Assembly (NCBI RefSeq): GCF_000321225.1
Contig: NW_004450483.1
Coordinates: 1,029,194 to 1,093,193, forward strand
DNA: 64,000 bases
Source of the DNA: Odobenus rosmarus divergens
Lineage: Eukaryota > Chordata > Mammalia > Carnivora > Odobenidae
Direction of reading: 5' to 3'
How positions within the stretch are numbered: position 1 is the stretch's first letter; the number at the start of each line of letters is the position of its first letter. Below, in pieces: positions 53,321 through 64,000 of the stretch. Made by a program: the position numbers and the translations under genes. The notes beneath the pieces were generated by a model. That model ran no database searches. It was not told the DNA's origin and saw nothing but the letters and a program-made list of their open reading frames with translations.

Positions 53321-53454
53321 AGGCACAGCAGCCGCCTCTCCAGGCTGAAGGGGTGGGATACAGCAAAGCCAGGTCGACCAGCAGCCCGATTCCCTGAGGC
53401 CATTCTCTCACCTGCCCTGTGGAGTCGAAGCCCAAGAACAGCCACCAGGCACCT

Positions 53455-53575
53455 AGGGGCGCCTCTGCTGTCCAGCTGGGCAGTCCTGGACAGGTCACCG
53501 GACAGGAAGTGCCTCAGCTTCCCCACCAGTAAAATGGAATTGCATCTTCCTCTGGGGGTCATGGCGCAGATTTAA
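53455..53575 (+). repeat. MIR fragment, plus strand
   Basis: 'agtgcctcagcttccccacc' followed by 'agtaaaatggaattgcatct' is the MIR core. It lies 135 bases from a minus-strand MIR. Confidence 0.65.
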
Positions 53576-55334
53576 GTAGCCTTGTAAAGGGCCAACTGGG
53601 GTAAAGCAGAAAAAGGGTCTTTCCCAAGTAGCTGTTAATAGTCTAAGTCAGCCTTCCCTCCACTTAATGAAGGAGGAAGAGTTGGGGCGGGGATGGGCCA
53701 GGCTGCCTGGGGTCAGGCTGCCCACTGAGCGTGCACATCCCCTCCGGAACTACCCGGACTTTCCCCTCCTCCTCGTCATGTCCGGCCCTCAGCCCGGCGT
53801 CCAGGCTGATCCCACCACAGTGAGGCTGGCGGTCGGACGGGCCCAGCTGCTGGACACCCCACCGAGTGCTGCTCTGTGGGTGTGATAGCCCAGGCCATAC
53901 GGAGATTCCCACCCGGTCACCCGAAATGCCTGTCGGATCTACTAGTTTCTCCCACGGTAGAAGGCCACTCATGATGCCGCTTGGCTGAGCCACAGGCCCA
54001 CACCTAATTTGGATATTTTTCTCCCCACATGCAGTCAAAATAGGAAAATACATCACATACCAGGCCTAGTAAGTGCAATCCCCGAAGTCCAGGAGCCAGT
54101 TAACCACTGGGCCGGCCGCACCTCTGCAAGCCATGCACCCCGCAGAACTTCCCCTGCACAGACGCCCCCGGGAAATGCATCCCTGTCACATCCAGGCAGC
54201 AGCAGGCTGGGCAGGCCACACCAAGACAGGCTGCCAGTTAGGAAGGAGCGCACACACTTTTCCCATTTCCCCAGGGGGAGGCGGGGTGCTCCCGGGTCTT
54301 GGCGAGGCGTCTGAAACCACGGGGAGGCCACACACTAGTCACTGAGTCGGCGTATGGCAACCCCTTTGAGAGGCCTCTTGGCCCCAGGCAGACCGAGTAA
54401 ACATGTACTGAAGCCACCTCGGCGAGTGGCTCCCCTGGCCACTCAGGGCTGCACACAGCCCTGAGGTGTGCAGGGCTAGGACGGAGCAGCTCCTTGGGGC
54501 TCCAGAAGCTACAGGGAGGCCCATCCTGCCTGCCGCTCTGCTGACGGGACACTCGAGCAGCTGTTTAAGGAAGTCAGTCCCCACCCCACCCCCATAAGGA
54601 GAGCGCCCCTCCCCAGAACGCACACCCCTTCCTTTCCACTGAAGTTTCTGCCACTGCACAAGAACTCTCACAGAGAGAGACACGGGCCCTCACACCCCTC
54701 ATGTCCGCCTGCTGGCCCGGGGTTGGGGGCCTTCTCCGCGTGTCCTCCTGAGGCCCCCGTGTCCACAGCCGGCCTACCTGGGGGTTGCCGGGGTGGGGAG
54801 CCCACCCGGGAGAGCCTCGAGGCAGCCCTCTGCCTCCTCTTGCCACCAGCTCCTCGTCTCCTGCTCAGCCTCTGACGTTAGCGCCTGGAGAAGGGGACTA
54901 ATGCTCACCAGCTGGCTTGGTGGTTTAACCCTCTCGGGCTTCCAGGGCGTCCAACTGGAAGGAAAGCTCACAGTCCCCCTACCCAGGGCCCCAGAGCTGG
55001 GCCACTGTGAATTCAGCAACTATGAGGGTAACAGCCGAGAGCTCACACGGGAGGAGAGAGCAGGCGCGCTCTCCTGCGCCTGGGTAGAGAGTGGGTAAAA
55101 GAAAGAGAAACTTAAAAACCCACCCGCATTCCACTGTTCTGATTCTCAGGGAGCCAGAGGGAACATAGTAAACTCAGCTGAGGAAATCAGACAGAAGGCA
55201 TAAGGGACCGGCCTAGATCTTTCTTTCGCCTGCCTCTGTCAACCCCAGTCTTTCAAGGGTGGGATGCTTCAGGAGAAGCTGCTGGAGGAGGCTTCCTCCA
55301 ACAAAACATTCAGCAGTGCTAAGATTCGCAGCAT
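53576..55334. other. unassigned GC-rich sequence, no gene seen
   Basis: Many overlapping frames on both strands have no recognised domain. No repeat is recognised. Confidence 0.5.
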
Positions 55335-55660
55335 CTCAGCCGCCACCCTTTCCTCTGCTTATGCTCAAGTTCTCGTCTCGATGCTGCATTTTTCTGCCTA
55401 ACGAACTCCTATTCATCCCACAAGACCCAAGCCCCAGGCATGCCTCCTCCAGGAAGCCTTCCCTGTCTCTCCTCTCTTGGGGACAGGAAGAAGCACCTAC
55501 AGCAGGCCTCTCTCAAAGTCTTTAACCATACTGAGATCCTAACCACGTGCTTGTCAGTCCCTCCTCCTGGCTGGTGGGTTCCTGGGGGCTTGGATGGTGA
55601 GGTATTTGCACGGAGACTGGCACAATGACTGGTCAGTACTTGCAACTGGATGAAGAAAAG
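55335..55660 (+). repeat. L2 LINE 3' end, plus strand
   Basis: 'aacgaactcctattcatccc', 'acaagacccaagccccaggc', 'ctccaggaagccttccctgt' and 'aggtatttgcacggagactg' follow the L2 3' region. Confidence 0.65.
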
Positions 55661-56194
55661 GCTGGTCTCAGAGTCCCTAAGATTTACTATTCTTGAGACC
55701 AAGTCTCATGACAAAGGAGTCTATGTCCCTGCCATCAGGACAGCTGGTAGAAGAATGGCAGAGGCAGAAAAAAAGAAGGGGTGGACAGGGACTACAAAAG
55801 CAGTCTCGATGACCAGCATTCTATGACTCTGCATTGTCTACTATTGGTACTTGCAAAGTGTAGTGCAAATCTCACCCCCCTGGAGGTCACTCACCAGCTA
55901 GGCAATCTCTACCAACTGTAGCCCAGAAAGGGACAAGCAGCCCCTGGGCCCCAATCCTCCACCTCAGAGGCCCTGCACCAAGCAGTGTATAATTCATCCA
56001 TAGAAGAGCCTCTTGGGCCCTTCCTCGGTGCCCCTGGATTCTTGGTTTAGAAACAATTCTAACGGACGTACAGGTCTTCCCAGCACATCAACGGGAAGTG
56101 GGTATAAGTTAAAGAAGGCAGGGAGTTCTGGCTACTCCAGATAAGCAAGTTATCAGCAGAAGACGGCGGAGGAGGCAGCACCACGAAGGAAGAC
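55661..56194. other. unassigned sequence, nothing seen
   Basis: No gene or repeat is recognised. Confidence 0.5.
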
Positions 56195-56310
56195 GCGCCT
56201 ACACTTAGGGCTCAGACAGACTCAAGTTCAAGTCCTGGCTGAACCACTTAATAGCCGGGTGGCCTTGGCAACATGCTAACCAGTAGGCCTTCCATAAACA
56301 TCCAAATGCT
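56195..56310 (+). repeat. MIR fragment, plus strand
   Basis: 'ttcaagtcctggctgaacca', 'cttaatagccgggtggcctt' and 'ggcaacatgctaaccagtag' follow the 5' half of MIR. Confidence 0.65.
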
Positions 56311-57215
56311 TTTTGAATTAAACAGAATTGACTAATTCAATTTGGCCCAGAAGGAGCCTTGGGATTTAGAGGCAGAGGGCCTAGAGGAAAATATGGGGGT
56401 GGGGTGGGAGAGGTCCCCTGCAGAGACTTGCTGGGAGCCAGACAAACTCAGGAGGCTCAGAAGTGCTTTGTGCTTGGGTTGGGGGTGCGGGGAGGGAGCA
56501 GGGGGAGCAAGGAGAGACGGGCACGCATGTTAACAGATCATGTTGGTTTTGCAGCAGGAGACTCTCCTGCTCCTATCTGCAGAGCCCCAACTCTGGAAGC
56601 AGATAGCAGTGCCAGGACCTGGCCCAGCTCTTGGCTTTGCACTAAATGCCTGACACATCCAGCAGGGGTGGAGGGCCTAGCCAGCTGAAAAGGTCAGCAC
56701 ACACCCTTATCTCTGCTTTGGGCCTAGGGCCCCTACATGCTCCTCCCAAAGGACTGCTTAGGGAGGCAGATCTGTTTTCTTCTTAGAGTTTCTTCTTGGA
56801 TGGAAGGGGAAAAAAACAAAAACAAAAACAAGTCCTGGATGTACCAAATGGCAACTAACTCTCCGGTCAGGCTCAGACCTGTCAGTCCCAGGGAAGGTGC
56901 TGTCAACCTCCACCACCATCCCAGGCTTAGAAGGCACTGCCACCCGCAAAGGGATGGATGCTGGGGCTCTTTGCAGTTTTTCTGGCTCTTACTACCACGT
57001 TTTTGCAAGGGGTTGGGCCCTAGGGCAAAGCAGCTCTGACCTCTCAAGGGGTCATTTGAATCAAGGGCAGGATACCTGAGGAGGCACAGGGCAGGGGGAG
57101 GAGCATGGGTCTGAACCCGAACTCCGTCAGATTCTAGTCCCCCCTCCTTGCTCATGGTGACCCTGTAGGGGTCACCTCTGGGTCTCGTGTAGAACAGCAG
57201 GGCATGAAGGCTTTA
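56311..57215. other. unassigned sequence, nothing seen
   Basis: No gene or repeat is recognised. Confidence 0.5.
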
Positions 57216-57232
57216 GGAAGGTGCATCCATGG

Positions 57233-57964
57233 AGAAAGGGGAACCCTCTTACACCGTTGGTGGGAATGCAAGCTGGTGCAGTCACTCTGGAAATCAAAAT
57301 GAAGGTTCCTCAAGAAGTTGAAAATAGAGTTACCCTATGAACCAGCAACTGCACTGCTGGGCATTTAGCCCAAAGATACAAATGTAGGGATCCGAAGGGG
57401 CACCTGCACCCCAATGTTTATAGCAGCGATGTCCACAATAGCCAGACTATGGAAAGAGCCCAGATGTGCATTGACAGATGAATGGATAAAGAAGATATAG
57501 TTCATATATACAATAGAATACTACTCAGCCATCAAAAAAATGAAATCTTGCCATTTGCAATGACACAGATAGAACTAGAGGCTATTATGCTAAGTGAAGT
57601 AAGTCAATCAGAGAAAGACAATTATCATATGATTTCACTCATATGTGGAAATTAAGAAACGAGACAGTGGATCATAGGGGAAGGGAGGGAAAAATAAAAC
57701 AAGACGAAACCAGAGAGGGAGACAAACCATAAGGGACTCTTAACTCTAGGACACAAACTGAGGGTTGCTGGAGGGGAAGGGAGTGGGGAGGATGGGGTAA
57801 CTGGGTGATGGGCATTAAGGAGGGCACGTGATATAATGAGCACTGGGTGTCATTACAACTGATGAACCACTGACCTCTACCTCTGAAACTAATAATACAC
57901 TATAGCGTTAAATAATTGAATTTAAATAAAAAATAAAAATTAAAAATCTCATCATAAAAAAAAG
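57233..57964 (+). mobile_element. 5'-truncated carnivore L1 with perfect target duplication
   Basis: This is the 3' end of a carnivore-lineage L1. A broken ORF2 C-terminus leads into the ORF2 stop at 57653-57655, then about 310 bases of 3' UTR and an A-rich tail. ORF2 is dead: the first frame ([14 protein letters not shown]...) stops at 57300-57302, and the C-terminal part (...EVSQSEKDNYHMISLICGN) lies in another frame. The target duplication ggaaggtgcatccatgg (17 bp, perfect) is at 57216-57232 and 57965-57981. Confidence 0.95.
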
Positions 57965-57981
57965 GGAAGGTGCATCCATGG

Positions 57982-58414
57982 TAGGTCCCGTGGTACCCTG
58001 AATCTTGGGCCTTGTGGGGACACAGGTCCCTTAAGTTTCTGTCATATATAAGTGCGGGGCTGATGATGCTGTCCACTTGGAGGTTGGGGCGGGGGGGCTG
58101 TGGGTCTGGAGGTGGGTGAGAGGGAACCATTATGCATCCAGGAGTCCGACGACAGGCAGGCCACTGGATAAGTGGGTCTGAGTGTGAGAGTCATGGGGGC
58201 AGAGACAGCTAACAAGGTGGGACCCCACAGTGAAATGGAGGTGGCCTTTGGTGGAGGACAGACCCCTGGGACTCTGGGCCATGGGAGAAGGGAGGGGGCA
58301 GTTGACCACGCAGGGAAGAATGGCGTCCAAAAACCAGGGAAGGAGAGGACCGGGGGCGTGAGACCAAGCACTGGTGAGTCCATAAAAGGAGGCATGAAGA
58401 CCACCCACTGGACC
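57982..58414. other. unassigned sequence, nothing seen
   Basis: No gene or repeat is recognised. Confidence 0.5.
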
Positions 58415-58462
58415 GAGCAGCATGGGGACTGAGCAGCATGGGGACCGAGCAGCATGGGGACC
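58415..58462. repeat. 16-bp tandem repeat, three copies
   Basis: The unit gagcagcatggggacc occurs at 58415, 58431 and 58447. Only the last base of the first copy differs. Because 16 is not a multiple of three, the array opens several overlapping minus-strand frames with similar starts, which are artefacts. Confidence 0.95.
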
Positions 58463-58867
58463 TCATGAAGCCATCAGGATGAAGGGCCAGGCACGGTCCT
58501 GAGGGGTGCGGCTTGTAGACAGAGAGCAGAGACAGCTCCGTCAAGGAAGGGGAAGAGAGAAAATGCAGCCAGAGGGCAGGTGGGACCAAGGGGTGAGGGG
58601 GCTTCAGGGAGAGACCCCCGTGGAGGTGTTGGGGTGGCTTTGTACCATGGCAATGTGGTTAGGCAGACACGTCATTGCCAAGAACTCCCTTCCTGGTGTG
58701 GTTCCAGGTTCGGGTTGACCACAGCTGAAATCGTCAAGGTCTGGAGGAAGGATGGGGTGAAGCATGGTCCTCTTTCAAGGCAAGGGGGACAGTCACAGTG
58801 TTTTCATTACACACCAAGCCGTGATCAGTCTTTCTCCCTCATTCTTTCACAGTGCCGTCCACCCCGT
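58463..58867. other. unassigned sequence, nothing seen
   Basis: No gene or repeat is recognised. Confidence 0.5.
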
Positions 58868-59500
58868 GAGCCAATGGTTCCCAAAGACAGAAGCCAATAT
58901 TTCCAAACGATGACACAAAATAATGCCAGGGTAAAAAAAAAAAAAAAGCCATTCAAAGTGCAAGAGAGACCAGGGGATTTTAACAAACAGAAAATGGAAA
59001 TGTCTTTGATAGTGTTTGGGATTTCCTGTTGCAAGTAACTTTAAGAAACAACCCTGTGTCAAGGTTCCGCATAGTATCAAAGAAGAATATCTACAATCAG
59101 CTGAAAAGTCTTTTAAAACATCCCTCCCTTTTCTAAGTATGTTTTATGGGAGGCCAGATCCTCTCCGCATATTTCAAGCCAAACATATTGCAACAGATAG
59201 GCAAACGCAGAAGCAGATAGGAGGATCCAGCTGCCTTCCCTTAAGCCACACATGAAAGAGATTTACAAAAGCACAATCCCATTCTTCTCCCTAACTTTCT
59301 GATTTTGGAGAATAGTTATTGTTGATAAAAATGAGGGGCTTGCCGGTGTTATTTTTAAAATGGATTAAAAATGAAAACATTTAAAAATGTTCTCACCTTA
59401 AATTTCTAGTAACGTAAATATTGATAGAGATAGCGCACATAAAGAGAAGTTCTCTGGGGTCCTCGGTAATTTTGAAGGGACTAGACAGTCTGGGAAACCT
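58868..59500 (+). mobile_element. hAT-type DNA transposon relic (copy 2), longer internal part
   Basis: It begins near 'ccaatggttcccaaag' and ends near 'ctctggggtcctcggtaatt' and 'tttgaagggactagacag'. The interior ('gttgcaagtaactttaagaa', 'agtatcaaagaagaatatct', 'aagccacacatgaaagagat', 'cttaaatttctagtaacgta') matches the same family as copy 1 at 5234, with more internal sequence kept. The 79-codon frame at 59016-59255 is inside it and is not a gene. Confidence 0.7.
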
Positions 59501-61977
59501 CTATGCAGGGCGGCAGGCGGGCCACCCTCAGCCTCTGTCCTGCATGGCCAATCTGTGGCTCGCCCAGCAAGGCGGGCAGAGCCGGCCGCTCCAGCCCCCA
59601 CGGCTCCGACTCCCATGGAGCTCCTAGAGCAAGCATAGCTCCCGCAGAGGCTCCTTCCACTGCTCCCCCGTATTCCGTCCAGCGTGAGGTTGGGAGCTAG
59701 CAGAGGGAGACAAACATACGCTCCGATTGTCCCCACCGGTTCCTGTTTGTCCACAGTCTCTCCCATGTCACACCCGGCCTTCCTTCCCACTGCAGACCCC
59801 ACTGACCTACGCTGACTTTGGCCCAGCACCAGATGCAGAGGCCGCAGCCCTCGGGAGATTTCAAGGCTCCCCCAGCCAGATGTCCCAGCTGGATGCGGCC
59901 GGTGGCATCACAACCCTTGTCCCGTGTCGCTCACAGTGGCTCTGCTCCCCTGTCCGGACTGGAACTGGGATGGCAGCGGGTGTCTAGGGGAACAGGTGTC
60001 AATGCCCCTGAAGGTACCGGCAGGAGCCAACCCAGTAGGAGAGCAGAGGAGGGCATCCCAGGCAGAGGGAGAGCCGCACAAAGGTGAGGGGCCCTGTGTG
60101 ACCCGAGAGGCAGGTGGGGGCCACACGTGCCCGGTGCTCGGACTCACACTCAGCCTGTGGTGCCGGGGAGCCACCGCCCACCACGACGGTCCCCTCCACC
60201 GATGGGGGACGGGAACTGGGGTGGATGGTGGTGGCCCGGGGGGCGGCCGTCAGGTTTAACTCTGTCCCACCCCTAACTTTGGGCCACAGTGATTTGTGGC
60301 TCCCGTTACGAAGGGGCTCGGCTCCACAAAGGTAGAAGGCCCGATGGCTGAGATGCCTTCTCTCCCAGGCTTCACTGTGCTTTTTATGAGTAAACACTTC
60401 CCGATAAAGACTTACTGTCTGCAGAGACCCCTCTATACCCCAAAGGTAAGGGTTTAAGTGGCCTTATAACTGCCGTTACTTATCTTTACAACGGCCAGAG
60501 AGAGCCTGCTCAGTAACAGAAGCTTTCATTCTACTGTATATATTTTTAGTGACTGGTTATAAATCAGTCTCACTCCTGGGGCTTGGGGTCTGGGGTCTCC
60601 TCCATTCCAGAAGGCCAGGCTAGGAGAACCGTCCCTGGTTCTCAGGACTTCCGGCACTGACAGTCCTCAAGAAGGCAGGACACGGGGCTCTTATCTCTGG
60701 TGACACAGCAGGGGGGTCTTTGGGTCCCTCCGGCACGTTTCTGGCGCTTTCTCTAAGCAGCAGCCTCTTTCCCTTCCTCCTGCGCTCTTCCCCCATCAAA
60801 CCTACTCTCTCAACACAGCATCTGATAAACTCATTCCCATGGAGGCACTCAAGTCTTACAACAGCCAAGTTGTTTGCCTCGGCCTTGGAAGTACCCCTTG
60901 TAGGACACTGACACCCAGAGAGGGACACAGAAAAGGATGCCTCAATCCCCAGAAAGTACGCCCTTTAAGCATCCACCACCTCAGTCTCCATAGAGCAGAT
61001 GCTCATGCCCTCCCGCCCTTCCCACTTCGGTGCACACACGCCCAACTTCCGGTCACTACCACCGGTGACTAACTGCGGGTTTTCTCTGCTTCCAAAGCCC
61101 CCTTTGCTGGACAACTGAACAGGCCGGAAGCGCCAGAGCAGCCCTCAAGCAAGGGCTGACAGGGGTTGGTGGTGTTTAGACCTTGGCTCTCTTGCCCCTT
61201 GGGCGGGAGGGATTACACGGGGTCCTGGAGTCTCCCCCTAGGGTGAAAGTGCAGGAGTTCTTGGTAGTAGCTGGCTTGCTATGGTGCCTTCCCTCTCCAG
61301 CCTCCCCTCCCCCTGTCCCCTCCTTACCCCTTCAAATAGATCATGTGTGCTAGAATCCTCACTGTAGAGTCTCTAAGCATTGTAACTAGGATGCCCTGTG
61401 TGCAAGGAACCTCAAATCAGGGGCACAGTCTTAGGGCCGGGGAGGCTGGGGGTGACTCTCTGCTCAGGACGGGGTGGCCCCGGGGGGGGCTGGCACAGCC
61501 TGGTGATCTGGTGAGGAGGAGGCTGTCCTCAAGAGAGGCAAGGTGCCGTGGGGGCCAGGGTGAGGAGGGGGCACCTGAGGATGAAGGGCCCAGATGCGTC
61601 CGTGCACACAAGACCACGGACAAGGGAATGAGCCAGCACACTTGGGAAGGGGGGCCCATCTGCTCCTGGCAGCCACCCAGCCGAGTCTTGCAAAAGCAGG
61701 ACCAAGAGTCTCAGTCTGACCCTGGGCTTGGTTCTCTCCGTCCCAAGACCCAACCCCGCTGAGTGGGTCAGGCTGTTCCGCGTATGCAGCTGGTGGGCCA
61801 GTTCTGGGATGGGGGAGCTCAAGGACATGAGGGCCACGTCTCCCCGTGGTCCCCACTCCACCCCCACCTCCTCTGGGAAAAACGTTCAAAGGCCGCTCTC
61901 GCCCTCTCCACAGCCCCAAAGCAATGAAGTTCCTAGAATCGGGGCAGAGGGAAACGCTGACTCTGTTTTTCGTTTCA
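59501..61977. other. unassigned, mostly GC-rich; AT-richer part at 60340-60560
   Basis: Overlapping frames of up to 152 codons have no domain. Donor-like 'caaaggtgagg' (60079) and 'caaaggtaagg' (60441) have no clear partner acceptors. 60340-60560 is AT-richer ('tgtatatatttttagtgact') and could be a conserved block. Confidence 0.45.
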
Positions 61978-62002
61978 TTTTGTTTTGTTTTTTTTTTTTT
62001 TA
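61978..62002. repeat. T-rich run, unattached
   Basis: T runs broken by single G residues (61978-61989) lead into a run of 13-14 T, then 'aagatcccagaag'. It resembles a reversed SINE tail, but no SINE body follows. Confidence 0.6.
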
Positions 62003-63444
62003 AGATCCCAGAAGCTTCTAATTCCTCCTTGGGGATACATGCACAGAAACCAAGTCTGACCACCCACGGCCCTGCCAGGACATTTGGTCAGCGTTAGTGA
62101 CTTGAAGGCACCGACAGGACAGAGCGGCAGAGGCTTCCATTCCGCGGCACGCCGAGCATACTTCCGAACATTCCCAGATGTCGCACACGGACTGGTGGCA
62201 GCCTCCTCAGGACCTCCCAGTGCTCCCGGGGGGTGCGGGCTGCCAAGGAACGGGGGCCCGTGTGTCTCTGAGTTCAGAGACCCCAACAGAACAAGGCCAC
62301 GTGTTCCCACACCTTCCCTCAGGCCCAGCAATCTATGGCAAGAACAATGGCCACGGCTTTCGGCCTCCCCCCGACAGGGGATGCTCACCCTCATCGCTGT
62401 GCAAGAGTGGAGGACGGGATGCACAGACAGGCCCGGGGTGAGGAGAGCGCCTGGCTGGGCCAGACCTGAGTGGGACGGCCCCGGAGGGAACGTTCCAGAG
62501 ACAGGGAGAGAGGACAGAGACTGCATGTCAAGGATGGGGCCAGGGGAAAGGGGATCCCAACAGCCTGAAGGACTAGGAAGGGTGATGTCCCCAGGATGGA
62601 CTCCCCCACGGTCTCCCCAAGAGCTGGAAATGCCCCAGAGGCCCACTCTGGGGTGATGGCCCAGAAACAGAGAGAAGGGGTCCCCCAGGCTGGTACTGAG
62701 TCGGTCCTTCCAGAGCCCCCATGAGGACAGCTCTGTGGCGGGGCCTCTGCCTCAGTCCTGAGCTCAGCCCCACCAGGGAGGGTATGCCCGCCCCTTGCGA
62801 CAGACCAAGGAGCTGCCCCTGCGCCCACAGCGCTCACAGCCCTGGTGTCTCGCCCCACGGGCTGCACCCCAGCTGCACCTGTTGCATCCCGACTTCCCCA
62901 CACAGGGATGGCAGGGAGATGCCCTGCCCCGTGGCACGGAGATGACCAGGGCCAGCTCATCAGCCTCTCCTCCCCCAGCAAGTGGTTTCCACTCTACCTC
63001 CCCAGTACATCTGACAGAGGCAGCGGTTTTCACAACCCTGGGAAACACAGGCCAGCCCTGTCTCCCCGCCGGAGAACCCAGACGACATTCTTCACAACGT
63101 GGTCACTTCTCCGGGTACTTCCTGTCGCAGTTCCAGAAGAAATGGACTGTGTATTGCCTGCTCAGAGCTGCGGTGTGTGAGCGTGGGTCTGACACAGCTC
63201 ACGTGGAGAAGAGTCTCCTTCCAAGTGACTAGCAAAAGTCCAGGGCCTCTCTAGTGGCTAGAACGCCGCTCAGCACATGCGAAGCCCCAAAAAACATTCG
63301 TGAAAAGGTGGAAGAGAGGCAGGGTGGCAGAGAGGGAAGTGGGGAGGGAGGGAGGAACATCTGAAAAGCAGAGCAATCCCGTGGGAATCATCTGCATTTC
63401 GTTGGTGGGGATGGAATGCTTCAAGTCACAGGATGCAAGTCAAA
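62003..63444. other. unassigned GC-rich sequence, no gene seen
   Basis: Overlapping frames of up to 223 codons on both strands have no recognised domain. No repeat is recognised. Confidence 0.5.
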
Positions 63445-63790
63445 CTAGCAGAAGAGTGAGTTTATTCCAGATGTCCCTCCCCTGCTCCAAGCCTTTTCAT
63501 GGCTCCCTACTGCCCACAGTCCAAATTCCCCTGCAGTGTGTCCAAGGCTCCCCACAGCCATTCAAAACTCCCTTTCCAACTGCATCTCTCCTCCTACCCC
63601 TTTGTGTGAAGCCTCCTCTCAAGCAGGTGCTCTGGTCCCTACCCTGCATCCCTTTCCAGTGTTCATGTCCCTTCTCAGGGCCCTCTCCCACATGTCTCTC
63701 CCTATTTAGGAAACCCTCCTTAGTGGCACTACCTCTGGAACTTTCTGTCACTTCTCTAAGGCTCTCCCCTGGTACTTCTCAAAACACTTC
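63445..63790 (+). repeat. L2 LINE 3' region, plus strand
   Basis: 'cttttcatggctccctactg', 'cccacagtccaaattcccct', 'ggctccccacagccattcaa' and 'acttctcaaaacacttcatg' follow the L2 segment upstream of its 3' end. The 204-codon plus frame across it is a by-product. Confidence 0.6.
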
Positions 63791-64000
63791 ATGTTCCCCC
63801 ATAGGGAGCTCAAAAGGACAAGGAGGGAAGGGAGAGAGACCTGGGCACTCCAAATGCAACCCAGAGGAGGAGGTCCAGGGAAGGGAGGACCAGAGGAGTG
63901 CTCCCTGCTTCTGAAGAGCCAGAGTTCTAACTCCATTCACTGGCGAGTGTCTATGGGCACCCAGAGCCCGCAAAGTGTCCCCCCCTCCTGCCAACTAGCT
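63791..64000. other. unassigned window end
   Basis: No gene or repeat is recognised in the last 210 bases. Confidence 0.5.

Noticed and set aside
59016..59255. 79-codon frame resembling part of a transposase
   Set aside because: It sits inside a degraded hAT relic with no intact full-length coding region.
61978..62010. T-rich run taken as a reversed SINE tail
   Set aside because: No SINE body or head follows and no target duplication is present.
62391..62981. 196-codon minus frame, and the overlapping 223- and 190-codon frames at 61975-62656
   Set aside because: GC-rich chance frames on both strands, no domain, no start context or splice support.
63300..63914. 204-codon plus frame at the window end
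   Set aside because: It runs through an L2-like repeat and has no recognised domain.

Overview
The window is mammalian nuclear DNA from a caniform carnivore, most likely an arctoid (bear, seal, mustelid or relative). The evidence is about 17 tRNA-Lys-type Can-SINEs carrying the arctoid signature: a GGGGCRCCTGGGTGGCTCAG head, a 'gggtcctgggatcgagcc' middle, a 'ctcagcggggagcctgc' block and an AAATAAATAAAATCTT tail. The younger dog-specific and cat-specific SINE types were not seen. Ancient shared mammalian repeats (MIR, L2, L1M, MER5A, hAT relics) fill much of the rest.

No protein-coding gene is supported. Every long open reading frame lies in GC-rich single-copy-looking DNA, in a repeat, or in a tandem array, and none reads as a recognisable protein. 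There are no rRNA or functional tRNA genes, no CRISPR array and no bacterial features. The window is therefore intergenic or deep intronic. The few gene-like signals are a CpG- and G-rich stretch at about 10.7-11.3 kb that could be a promoter or first exon, a possible 44-bp exon at 41,230-41,273 with consensus splice sites on both sides, and a strong 3' splice site at 4,564.

Layout. 1-3.1 kb: a minus-strand L1M ORF2 relic cut by two SINEs. 3.1-5.2 kb: GC-rich DNA with a 56-bp alternating pyrimidine/purine tract. 5.2-5.9 kb: a hAT relic cut by a SINE. 6-16.5 kb: SINE-free and GC-rich, with the CpG island. 16.6-26.7 kb: many MIR and L2 copies, a 67-68 bp higher-order minisatellite, and MER5A interrupted by a SINE. 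27-29.4 kb: two minus-strand L1M pieces with SINEs. 29.4-35.5 kb: mixed DNA ending in a three-SINE cluster that contains a tail-to-tail inverted pair. 36-41 kb: L1M relics, including a roughly 2.8-kb plus-strand L1 carrying three same-strand SINEs. 42.1-43.2 kb: a probable solo LTR split by a young SINE. 43-64 kb: no SINE at all, but MIRs, an L1M 3' end, a TG-rich array, a 5'-truncated L1 with a perfect 17-bp target duplication, and a second copy of the hAT family seen at 5.2 kb.

Several short AT-rich islets with homeodomain, POU or forkhead-type motifs stand out against the GC-rich background (for example 16.15, 19.05, 47.4 and 52.26 kb). With the SINE-poor blocks they resemble a regulatory landscape around a developmental gene, but that is inference; cross-species alignment would decide it. 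I found no convincing new biological system. Repeat family names are from memory of consensus sequences; edges of old repeats are approximate (tens of bases), while SINE and L1 edges set by target-site duplications are close to exact.
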